Below, piece after piece: positions 27,101 through 39,100 of a stretch of DNA of 64,000 nt (positions within the stretch are counted from its first letter, which is position 1; every line of letters starts with the position of its first letter). The DNA comes from Tubiluchus corallicola. Lineage: Eukaryota > Priapulida > Priapulimorpha > Priapulimorphida > Tubiluchidae. A program made the position numbers and the translations under genes. Where the stretch lies: positions 1-64,000 of the forward strand of contig JAQGDQ010000734.1 of NCBI GenBank assembly GCA_030141605.1, in the 5' to 3' direction. Under the pieces are notes generated by a model. The model made no database searches. It was not told the origin of the DNA and worked only from the letters and a program-made list of their open reading frames with translations.

Positions 27101-30100
27101 TGAGAATTAAGGGGTCACATAAGTGTTCTTCTTTGTTCTTTGTTCTTCTTGAATTTTCTAATGTTCCACCTAGATTTCACATCAAATATTTTTTTGTAGA
27201 AAGGTAAAATTTGAGATATTAACTTTTTTCTTGATTAGATAGACGTTTTACTTTGCCTACTGTTTTAAAAAATCAGGAAAAGAGGTAATCCTTAGCAGAC
27301 ATGCATGTTCTGTTGAGCATTCTAGGTAAATCAGTCTTCTGATTTTGAAGCCACGCCATCATGTGACTGAACTTTGTACTGTTACATTGTGGTTTATCAT
27401 CTCTGAAGCCATTCAGCTATATAGTGAGGGTAAAGAGTTGAAGACCTGCACTGTAGTTTATGTTTGATGTTTCCTTTGGGAGAAATTTTCTCATCTAAAC
27501 TAATTGCTAATTACGTCTGGAAGCCATTTGCCAGGTCGCGCTGAGTACTCTGCGATCTAGTGTCTGGCTTCCTATGTACTATCATTATGTCGTGGACTAG
27601 TAGACTGGCATAGGTTAGTTCTATTATACCATATTAAAAAGCTGAAAGATCCATCCTTTGTAATCAACATGTTTATTGAGCGTTTCGACTGTAACAATCA
27701 TTGTCAGTACTATTAAGATTATGATTTGTAGCATTGTGGATGAGTGTCATGGTCGAAACGTTTATCTACGCTCAATAAACGTGCTAGTCCACACATATTA
27801 CTCCAGTAAGTTTAATACATTTCATTTAAACTTATTCTGCACGGGATTTCGTTTCCAGTTCATAATTTCCTGTAAAAACCATGGCAAACTTCGCTTAAAC
27901 AATTAAGGTGCGTTCACATTAATGAGATTAAGTTAATGAATCTTGCGAGCTAATGACTGGACTTGCCTACCTGTTTACAGACTATCGGAGTATACCTCTG
28001 TAGGTTTTTACCAAATCCATGCATTCCTTCACCAAACATTCTTCTGTATTTCAAGGCTACTCAGCCGTGTAGCAGCCTCCCGTGTTGCTGTTTATACATC
28101 AGGGTGTTTCCCCCTAAAACTCTGCATCGCTATGCAAAATATTGTAAACATAATTAAATTGTTTGTGTTTACGTTTTCCTGCTGAACTTATTTTAAATTA
28201 CGCCAACGAGGTCATGCAGACTATGATGCTGCTTGCAAATAACGCAGTGCATTGTGGGAAAAGGCATCGTGGGATTGTAGTGCATCGAACGGCTAGTGCT
28301 TTTAACTGGAGATTCCAGCATCGAGGGGTAGGGTTGTGTATTTTGTAATATACTTCTTTAATTAAAGAAAGGCACACCCTTAAAGGAAATGTATTATGTG
28401 GTGAAATGGTATTACGTCATGAAAAGTAGTACATCAAGGGATAAAACACAGTGTATCGTGGGGTAGTCAATGCGTAGACATTGTGATTGCAGCAATGCAG
28501 TATGGCAGTGCATCTTGGATTGCAGCAATGCAGTATGGCAGTGCATCATGGCTTGCAGCAGTACATCAGATAAGGCAGTGCATTATGGGCATTCAGGCCA
28601 TTGTTGCCTAGTAACTGGCTGACTCTCTTATATATTGTTCTTTCAATGAAATGAAAGTTCTTTGAAAACTCTTACCCAGAATGCATCTGGTTCTTGCAAT
28701 GTTTAACTGAGTTCTATTGCCATTTGGGGACCAGTGCTGTTATTCCCTCTTTCCAAGAACCAGCAAATTTTTGGACGTTTTTCAGGACATCTAAAAGCTG
28801 ATAACTCTAATTGCCTCAAACAATCAAACGTTATTTGTGGAGGCTGTGCAATGCCATGTAATTACGATTTCCCATTAGATCTGAACATCAGATAATGCAG
28901 AGGAGACTGATTTCATTCTCTCTTTCTCCCTCTCTGTGAGTCTCCTGAGTTTTGATTCACTACAATTGAATGCTTTGAAGCTGAAGCAAAGTGGTTTGAA
29001 ATATCGTAACTGTTAAACTGCTTTTAGTTCCATTTGAAATTGCTACCCGCTGATGACATCTGATTGGAGGACACAAGTTGTGTCACTTGTGTACGGTTTT
29101 TGCACACGAGTCGTGTCACTTGTGTACGGATTGCAATTGCTACCCGTTGATGACACGGGTTCGACACAAGTCGTGTCACTTGTGTAAGGATTGCCGTGTC
29201 ACTTGTGTACGTCGTGTCACTTGTGTACGGATTGTCGAGTCACTTGTGTACGGATTGCCGTGTCACTTGTGTACGGATTGTCGTGTCACTTGTGTACGGA
29301 TTGCCGTGTCACTTGTGTACGGATTGCCGTGTCACTTGTGTACGGATTGTCGTGTCACTTGTGTACGGATTGCCGTGTCACTTGTGTACGGATTGTCGTG
29401 TCACTTGTGTACGGATTGCCGTGTCACTTGTGTACGGATTGCCGTGTCACTTGTGTACGGATTGTCGAGTCACTTGTGTACGGATTGCCGTGTCACTTGT
29501 GTACGGATTGCCGTGTCACTTGTGTACGGATTGTCGTGTCACTTGTGTACGGATTGCCGTGTCACTTGTGTACGGATTGCCGTGTCACTTGTGTACGGAT
29601 TGCACGTCACTTGTGTACGAATTGCCGTTTCACTTGTGTACGGATTGCACTCAAATGACCGAGGTTTTCTGCTTGAATTGCAAATAGCTGAGGTGTTGTG
29701 AGATTTTTTGTATTCATTTCACAAAAAATAAAGTTTTTACTATTGCTACCGTACATACCATTGCATTTATCAATTTCAATGCAGTTTTACAAAGATTATC
29801 AGATGGGACACCAAAACCTTCACTTTGCCAGAATCAGCATACGAATGTAGACTGAAATTTGGTTCAAAAGCAAAGTCAGGTATCAAGTTGCAGTCAGTCA
29901 GTGGTTGATTCTGCAATTCGTAAACGCAGTTTTACTCTAAAATGCAGCCTGTGTAAAGTTCTACCAATCCAAATTTTTCAAAGTCATTACAATGTGTAGC
30001 ATTATATTTGGAGGTAAGGTGAACCCAAACTTTCAAGAAAGTACGTTACTCTGAGAAGCAAAACCCAATATTAGCGACTAAAATTTAAAGTTGAACAGTC

Positions 30101-33100
30101 CTATCTTGCTAGGAAATTGACTTGAGTCCATGACTGTTGCCAGATCTCTTCTATTCTCTGCATAAATCTCACTCAGAACAGTGTTTAAAGGGATACCAAC
30201 TTGTAGTGGTTCCTCTTCTTTAACAGTAGATGTCACTACCGTATTCACCTGCTAGTGACTACACTCTTCGCTGGTGCTAAAATTGCTGAAATTTGCTAAA
30301 ATTGACAGAAAATTATGGACGTTTTCGGGCAAGGCTTTCTTTGCCCATCTAAATGTCGATTGTTTAATGTTAATTTGATAATCATGCTGAGTGCGCTCCA
30401 ATTCTGGTGTGGAATTTACTAAATAAAGTAAAATAAAAATAAAAGTTAAAATGAAATAAGTTAAAAATAAAATAAATTTAAAATAAAGTTCATTAATGTT
30501 TACCTAATAAAGTAAATTGAGTAATAATGTGAAGTATTACATGGAAAAATAGTTGACTAAGGTAAAGTGTATCTGTAATTACCTTCACCTGCTTGTATTA
30601 AGTCACCTGCTCACCTGCGTTTTTTCTCTGATGCTAATTATCAAGGAAATGAGAAACAATGCAGCCGTGCGTACTGAGGAATGATTACGATACAGGAAGT
30701 CGTGCTTCCTGAAATTCCCCTCATCACATTGCACGTGCAGCTTTGTTATCCATGGTTTCCAGGCTGTTGAACCAAGGTGTTGTATTGATTTTGTAATGTG
30801 GCTGTTTGAGGCAGCTGTATTGCTGACCGACTGACTAGCGTCTGCCTGGGTCACGTGACCTGCTGATGGCAGACGGGATTACAGTAAATCACCTGCTATA
30901 ATTAATCTGTTTGACATTAATAGCTGAATCGTAGTAGTACTTAAGCTGGGTGAAATCTTGTGGGTGAAAGCTTAATGAAAACAGGGGTGGGAACACTGGG
31001 CGGGAAATCTTTTCCTGGGGCACTTCACACATAAAGCACTGGGTTGGGCTTGTACTAAATTTATTTGGAATAATTATTACAATCAGTGACTAAAATTTAA
31101 TGCTGTTTTTGTTGTTTTTCATTTTCATTTTTTCTTTGGTTTGTTTGTTTGTCTGCGGATTTTCCTCTTTATAACAATCCTTCAGATCATTTGCAGCCAT
31201 TTATCAAGTAAAGTGTTATTTGTTTGTTTGTTTGTTTATAATCATCAATATCTGTACATCATTCATTCATCCATCCATTCATTCACTCATTCATTCATTC
31301 ACTCGTTCATTCGTTTAGTCATTCATTCATTCATTCATTCGTTTATTCTTTCATTCATTCACTAATTCATTCATTCATTCAATCGTTCATTCATTCATGC
31401 TTTCTTTTATTTGCACTGTTCAGAAGTATCGCGCACCATCCAAAGCGAGTGAACAACATGTCAGCTGAAACAAATGATTTTCTAAGCATAACTTCGCGAC
31501 ATTTCGTATGTGTATCGTGGCTTTCCGTAAGCGTGCATTGCTTAAAATAATTCAAATTTCTGCAGCTTATCTAATTTTCATGCAAAAGCATCACAAAATT
31601 ACCCATCTAGTTTTAAGCTAAAACTCATTAAACTTTTGAAGGAAATTGACAGCGTCCTGCAGGCGTTTCTTCAATTGTTGGATGACGTCATTGGTGGAAG
31701 ATTAAGTGTTCAAAATGGGAGCCCCAAACGTGAAATGATTTCAATTTTAAAGTGATTTTACTAAATACATGAGGCGCTTATCACACTTAAACTAAATCCT
31801 TCTAACATTTTTCACGAACATTGAAATAAGCCTAACTTTTCTTCAATAATCAGTTCAGAACAGAAAACAAAAACATTGTGAAGAAATAACTTTATTGTTT
31901 GTATTTAGTGTTAAACTGTCTTGTTTACTGATTAAAGTTTGTTTTTCTTTCAGTATCAACGCCTCCAAGTTTATTAAATCAATCAGAACAAGATGTTATC
32001 ATAAGAGATAGATTACAATGGAGTTTAACGTGTGAGGGAATGGGATCTAGTACACCCCAAAACAAGTTAAAGTAAGTAAAGAGTATGTCAGCAGTAGGAT
32101 GTGATCTAACACAACCGTGGAAAAAGCAGAGATGTATGTAGTTAACATTTAAAATTTGAAGCAGAAAAATTTTGAGAATGAAAGTCAGTGTTAGATTGTC
32201 AACCCTTTCTGTAATGAAGGTGAAAGTCAGTGTTAGATTGTCAACCCTTTATGTAATGAACGTGAAAGTTAGTGTTAGATTGTCAACCCTTTCTGTAATG
32301 AATGTGAAAGTCAGTGTTAGATTGTCAACCCTTTCTGTAATGAACGTGAAAGTTAGTATTAGATTGTCAGCCCTTTCTGTAATGAACGTGAAAGTTAGTG
32401 TTAGATTGTCAACCCTTTCTGTAATGAACGTGAAAGTTAGTATTAGATTGTCAGCCCTTTCTGTAATGAACGTGAAAGTTAGTGTTAAATTGTCAACCCT
32501 TTCTGTAATGAACGTGAAAGTCAGTGTTAGATTGTCAACCCTTTCTGTAATGAACGTGAAAGTTAGTATTAGATTGTCAGCCCTTTCTGTAATGAACGTG
32601 AAAGTTAGTGTTAAATTGTCAACCCTTTCTGTAATGAACGTGAAAGTCAGTGTTAGATTGTCAACCCTTTCTGTAATGAACGTGAAAGTTAGTGTTAGAT
32701 TGTCAACCCTTTCTGTAATGAACGTGAAAGTTAGTGTTAGATTGTCAACCCTTTCTGTAATGAACGTGAAAGTTAGTGTTAGATTGTCAACCCTTTCTGT
32801 AATGAATGTAAAAGTTAGTGTTAGATTGTCAACCCTTTCTGTAATGAACGTGAAAGTTAGTGTTAGATTGTCAACCCTTTCTGTAATGAATGTAAAAGTT
32901 AGTGTTAGATTGTCAACCCTTTCTGTAATGAACGTGAAAGTTAGTGTTAGATTGTCAACCCTTTCTGTAATGAAGGTGAAAGTCAGTGTTAGATTGTCAA
33001 CCCTTTCTGTAATGAAGGTGAAAGTCATTGTTAGATTGTCAGCCCTTTCTGTAATGAACGTGAAAGTTAGTGTTAGATTGTCAACCCTTTCTGTAATGAA

Positions 33101-36100
33101 CGTGAAAGTGAGTGTTAGATTGTCAACCCTTTCTGTAATGAATGTAAAAGTTAGTGTTAGATTGTCAACCCTTTCTGTAATGAACGTGAAAGTTAGTGTT
33201 AGATTGTCAACCCTTTCTGGAATGAAGGTGAAAGTCAGTGTTAGATTGTCAACCCTTTCTGTAATGAAGGTGAAAGTCATTGTTAGATTGTCAGCTCTTT
33301 CTGTAATGAACGTGAAAGTTAGTGTTAGATCGTCTACCCTTTCTGTAATGAACGTGAAAGTTAGTGTTAGATCGTCAACCCTTTCTGTAATGAACGTGAA
33401 AGTCAGTGTTAGATTGTCAACCCTTTCTGTAATAAACGTGAAAGTTAGTGTTAGATCGTCAACCCTTTCTGTAGTGAACGTGAAAATTATTGCTGTATTT
33501 GTTTTGAGTCTGCAATTTTATTGAAAAAATATTTAAAAATTTAATTGGCGTCGAGGAAAACAAATTCTTAAATTGAAAATAACAGTCAGCTTAACAAAAG
33601 ACATGGCAAACTAAGTCGTAACAGCCAGCACCAACTTAATTTTACTTTTTTATTTTATTACAAAGACACCAAACAACAATACAATATAGCAAAATACATT
33701 ATGATAACATGGTGTACATAGTTACGCTAATTTCCTAATAAAATCGACGTGGCATGATATTTATGTAAATTGTTGCTTGCATTATATTCAGAAGCATTAC
33801 TTGTGTGACTATAATAAGCAAAGACATGGCTGTTATTACTTGGGAAACTGATTGGCGATAGGGAAACCAAATTCTTAAATCGTCTTTGTTTACCATGCCT
33901 TTGCTTAAGTCCATGCTGGCTGTTATTTTCATTTTAAGAATTTGTTTTCCCCTTCACCAACCAAATATTTATTTATTTTTCCATAAAATTACAAAGTCAA
34001 AAAGGATGTTGCAATAACTTTCACTTTTACTTTCATTTCACAATGTTGTTTACAAAAAAATTGTTATAAATTTTAAATTATCTCATCATCACTTTGTTGT
34101 TATTATTATTTGTTATTACTGTGATAACTTTGCTGTGAAATAGAAAGTTATATTTTCACCTGCAACATTATTTTCTATTTTTTATTTTTCGTGCAACAAC
34201 TTAGAACTGTTGAGATTCTTAAATCATGCTTCTTTTTCTACTCGTCAATACAAGCTAATTGGTTTTATTTTCACGTGAACAGATTTAGGTGGAAAAAAGA
34301 TGGCGCTTATTACAAGAAAGATAAACGACGGGTATACCAGTCGGACAGTTCCGGGCAGTTAGTATTTACGCTAGCCATGAAAGAGGACGCAGGCGAGTGG
34401 CAGTGTGAAGTGTCAAACGGTCGTGGTACTGCCGTGTCACAAATAGCTGTGGTCAAATTTGGCTGTAAGTATCTTTGCTGTAAATAGATTAGATTCGGAG
34501 CACTTCTGAATTTGCTTGCACATGCGTAATGTGAATTTGTGTATATAATTGTAGAACGTGTACACATGTGCACGCGTGTATTATTGCAAGAGTGTGGAAG
34601 GGTTGCCAGATACATAAAGCAAACAATAGCTGATTAGTTGATGAAAACTACTGTCTTGGCAATCCAATGAATGTCTGTGGTAGGGTTGCCAGAGTAAACA
34701 AAACCTAATTTGTTGATTAGCGTCAGCTGATTTGTTGATAAAAACTACTGACTTGGCAATCCAATGAACGCCTGTGGTAGGGTTGCCAGATATATGGAGT
34801 AAACAAAACCTGATTTGTTGATTAGCGTCAGCTGATTTGTTGATAAAAACTACTGACTTGGCAATCCACTGTTTGTGGTAGGGTTGCCAGATATGTATGG
34901 TTAACGAAAGCTGATTAGTTGATAAAAATTACTGACTTGGCAATTCACTGAACACTGTGTGGTTGGGTTGCCAGATATGTGGAGTAAACAATAGCTGTTT
35001 GGTTGTTGAAAACTACCTGGCAATCCACTAAACACCATTCTCTGTATTGCTCGGGACTAACATGATAAGAAAGCGACATTTTAGCTGAAATAGCCACCAA
35101 CATTTCTTGTGTTTTTTTGCGTTTATGAGGATTAGAAGTGACAAAATTAGCAGTTTCCATTTTTGCAATTTTGCCTTTAATCTTACTTATTTTGTGTTGT
35201 AATTGCTTTTTCTTCGCTGTTTAATGAATTCTTATACAGTGCACACTCGTTACAAGAATCACACGTATAAGAATCAGCTCGATATAAGAATCAACATCGC
35301 GTTTCCCGAATTGATTCGGCATTTTCCTAGTGAAAATCCGCTTGTATAAGAATCACCCTTCTTTCGATAGTAGAATCAATTTTGGCGCCAACTCCATTGT
35401 CTCTCACGCCCTGCTTACAAGGTTCTGCGCAGTGGGCGTGGCGGAAAAAAATTATGTGCTTTAAAAAAATTTTAAGGCAATTCTGGCATCATGAAATATT
35501 TACCCAACCATGAAATGAAAACATTAGTCTAGTAGTTTTTAGGTCCTTTTTAGGCCAGAAAAACATTATGCTGTTTCATGTCGTTTCTAGCGTAATTTCG
35601 GGAAATAAATAATTTTTATGTGCATAAAAATTTTTTAAAGCAATTCTGGGTCATGCTCGTTATAAGAATCGCTTGTTATAAGAATCACTTTGTCTTCTCC
35701 CGAGGTGATTCTTATAACGAGAGTCCACTGTATTCTCACAATAAATTTCAGATACTAAATTGACTTTAGATTTTGTCATTTTTTTGTGACTGGGCTGTCG
35801 ATGCGACTGTTCTGCTATTAACGGCTGTTGTTCTTGTTGTTGTTTACAGCTATTAACGGCTGTTGTTGTTGTTGTTGTTTACAGCTATTAGCGGCTGTTG
35901 TTCTTGTTGTTGTTTACAGCTATTAACGGCTGTTGTTCTTGTTGTTGTTTACAGCTATTAACGGCTGTTGTTCTTGTTGTTGTTTACAGCTATTAACGGC
36001 TGTTGTTCTTGTTGTTGTTTACAACGGCTGTTGTTGTTGTTGTTGTTTACAGCTATTAACGGCTGTTGTTCTTGTTGTTGTTTACAGCTATTAACGGCTG

Positions 36101-39100
36101 TTGTTGTTTGCGGGTTTTCCTCGTTATAACAATCCTTCAGGTCATTTGCAGCCATTTATCAAGTAAAGTGTTGTTTGTTTGTTTGTTTATAATCATCAAT
36201 ATCTGTACATCATTCATTCATCCATTCATTCACTCATTCATTCAATCATTCGTTCATTCGTTTAGTCATTCATTCATTCATTCATTCGTTTATTCTTTCA
36301 TTCATTCACTAATTCATTCATTCATTCAATCGTTCATTCATTCATGCTTTCTTTTATATGCACTGTTCAGAAGTATCGCGCACCATCCAAAGCGAGTGAA
36401 CAACATGTCAGCTGAAACAAATGATTTTCTAAGCATAACTTCGTGACATTTCGTATGTGTATCGTGGCTTTCCGTAAGCGTGCATTGCTTAAAATAATTC
36501 AAATTTCTGCAGCTTATCTAATTTTCATGCAAAAGCATCACAAAATTACCCATCTAGTTTTAAGCTAAAACTCATTAAACTTTTGAAGGAAATTGACAGC
36601 GTCCTGCAGGCGTTTCTTCAATTGTTGGATGACGTCATTGGTGGAAGATTAAGTGTTCAAAATGGGAGCCCCAAACGTGAAATGATTTCAATTTTAAAGT
36701 GATTTTACTAAATACATGAGGCGCTTATCACACTTAAACTAAATCCTTCTAACATTTTTCACGAACATTGAAATAAGCCTAACTTTTCTTCAATAATCAG
36801 TTCAGAACAGAAAACAAAAACATTGTGAAGAAATAACTTTATTGTTTGTATTTAGTGTTAAACTGTCTTGTTTACTGATTAAAGTTTGTTTTTCTTTCAG
36901 TATCAACGCCTCCAAGTTTATTAAATCAATCAGAACAAGATGTTAACACAAGAATCGCTTGTTATAAGAATCACTTTGTCTTCTCCCGAGGTGATTCTTA
37001 TAACGAGAGTCCACTGTATTCTCACAATAAATTTCAGATACTAAATTGACTTTAGATTTTGTCATTTTTTTGTGACTGGGCTGTCGATGCGACTGTTCTG
37101 CTATTAACGGCTGTTGTTCTTGTTGTTGTTTACAGCTATTAACGGCTGTTGTTGTTGTTGTTTACAGCTATTAATGGATGTTGTTCTTGTTGTTTTTACA
37201 GCTATTGGTGACTTTCCTCCCGCGGAAAAAAAGGAGTACGTGGGTGAGAAGGGGGACCCATTTAAGCTCGAGTGCGGAGACGTACCAGAAAGCATTCCTC
37301 AGGCACAGGTAAGCAATATTACTGCAGGTAACTTTCCTCAGATGTCTTCCAGGCACAGGTAAGCAATATTACTGCGGGTAACTTTCCTCCTCAGGTGTCT
37401 TCCAGGCACAGGTAAGCAATATTACTGCAGGTAACTTTCCTCCTCAGATGTCTTCCAGGCACAGGTAAGCAATATTACTGCGGGTAACTTTCCTCCTCAG
37501 ATGTCTTCCAGGCACAGGTAAGCAATATTACTGCAGGTAACTTTCCTCCTCAGATGTCTTCCAGGCACAGGTAAGCAATATTACTGCGGGTAACTTTCCT
37601 CCTCAGATGTCTTCCAGGCACAGGTAAGCAATATTACTGCAGGTAACTTTCCTCCTCAGATGTCTTCTAGGCACATGTAAGCAATATTACTGCAGGTAAC
37701 TTTCCTCCTCAGGCTATCACACTCTTATTGCTAAATCTTAACATTGTTCCCGAACATAGAAATAAGTATAGAAGGCGCAGTTTTATGAAATAACTTCCCC
37801 GAAGGTTTGGCCTTCACTTTAAAATAAGTTAATGTCTCTGTTTATTTTTAAAACGTTACATTCAAGTTCATTAACAGCACCACAGCTATTAAACTTGCTG
37901 CTTCGTTAAACACGAAATTAATGAGGTAATTAAAGAAAGTGCTTTGCGCTAATGTCTGGAATATTCTCCAGTCACAATAGATCATTAATTAAATTTACAC
38001 TTTGTGCAATGAAAGTTTATTAAAAATTTTACGGCTGCTTTATCGTATTCATTGCTGCATTAATAATTCATTTCAGCATTTTAAAACTTTACTTAAATTC
38101 AGTTGTGATTGGTTAAATTCATTATCTGCATGTACATATTCATGTAGGCAGAATATTTTACTTAAACTACGTCATTGTGATCTTGGCGACAACTTTCATT
38201 TGTTTCAACCAGATGACCTGCTGATTAAGGTCACTTTCTTAACCTCCCGATTGTGAAATGGTAAATTTAAATGTTTTGTAACTGGAAGATGGTTAACTCT
38301 TGTGTTTCTTTTTATTTTATATTTTATTTTATTGCACCAGGTAATTTAAAACACACATAAAACTACCTATAGGTTTGTCTAAAATAGTTTAGCGAGTATA
38401 CATTAAGAGAGAATTTCTAACTCTAATTGGTAAGAATAACAGGCCTTCAATTAATTAGCTACATGGTATAGGGACATAGTATTTGCTGCACATGTTTTGA
38501 GTTACAAAGCTTGTACAAGTTTGTTGTATTTGCTGCACATGTTTTGAGTTACAAAGCTTGTACAAGTTTGTTGTATTTGCTGCACATGTTTTGAGTTACA
38601 AAGCTTGTACAAGTTTGTTGTATTTGCTGCACATGGTTTGAGTTACAAAGCTTGTACAAGTTTGTTGTATTTGCTGCACATGTTTTGAGTTACAAACTTG
38701 TACAAGTTTGTTGTATTTGCTGCACATGTTTTGAGTTACAAAGCTTGTACAAGTTTGTTGTATTTGCTGCACATGTTTTGAGTTACAAAGCTTGTACAAG
38801 TTTGTTGTATTTGCTGCACTTGTTTTGAGTTACAAAGCTTGTACAAGTTTGTTGTATTTGCTGCACATGTTTTGAGTTACAAAGCTTGTACAAGTTTGTT
38901 GTATTTGCTGCACATGTTTTGAGTTACAAAGCTTGTACAAGTTTGTTGTTTATCAAAGCATTGATTGGAGAAGATTTTATGGTGGACTCATGAATTGCTT
39001 GTCTTGTCACAGCATATCCATTCTGCTGACAACTCTCTATTATCGGGGAAACTTAATTATTATTTTTTTTTTTCATTTGGGATCTTCTTCTTCTTCTTCC

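Noticed and set aside
29078-29701. Cys-rich frames of 155-207 codons in all three plus frames
   Set aside because: A 23-bp stop-free unit opens every frame in turn; the CHLCTDCRVTCVRI pattern is not a zinc-finger family.
32172-33524. 450-codon plus and 343-codon minus frames
   Set aside because: Both arise from a stop-free 42-bp repeat and are equally open on the two strands, as expected of repeats and not of genes.
36901-36944. Alternative exon 2
   Set aside because: It is a 43-nt truncated copy lacking the Ig cysteine and a donor, joined to transposon sequence.
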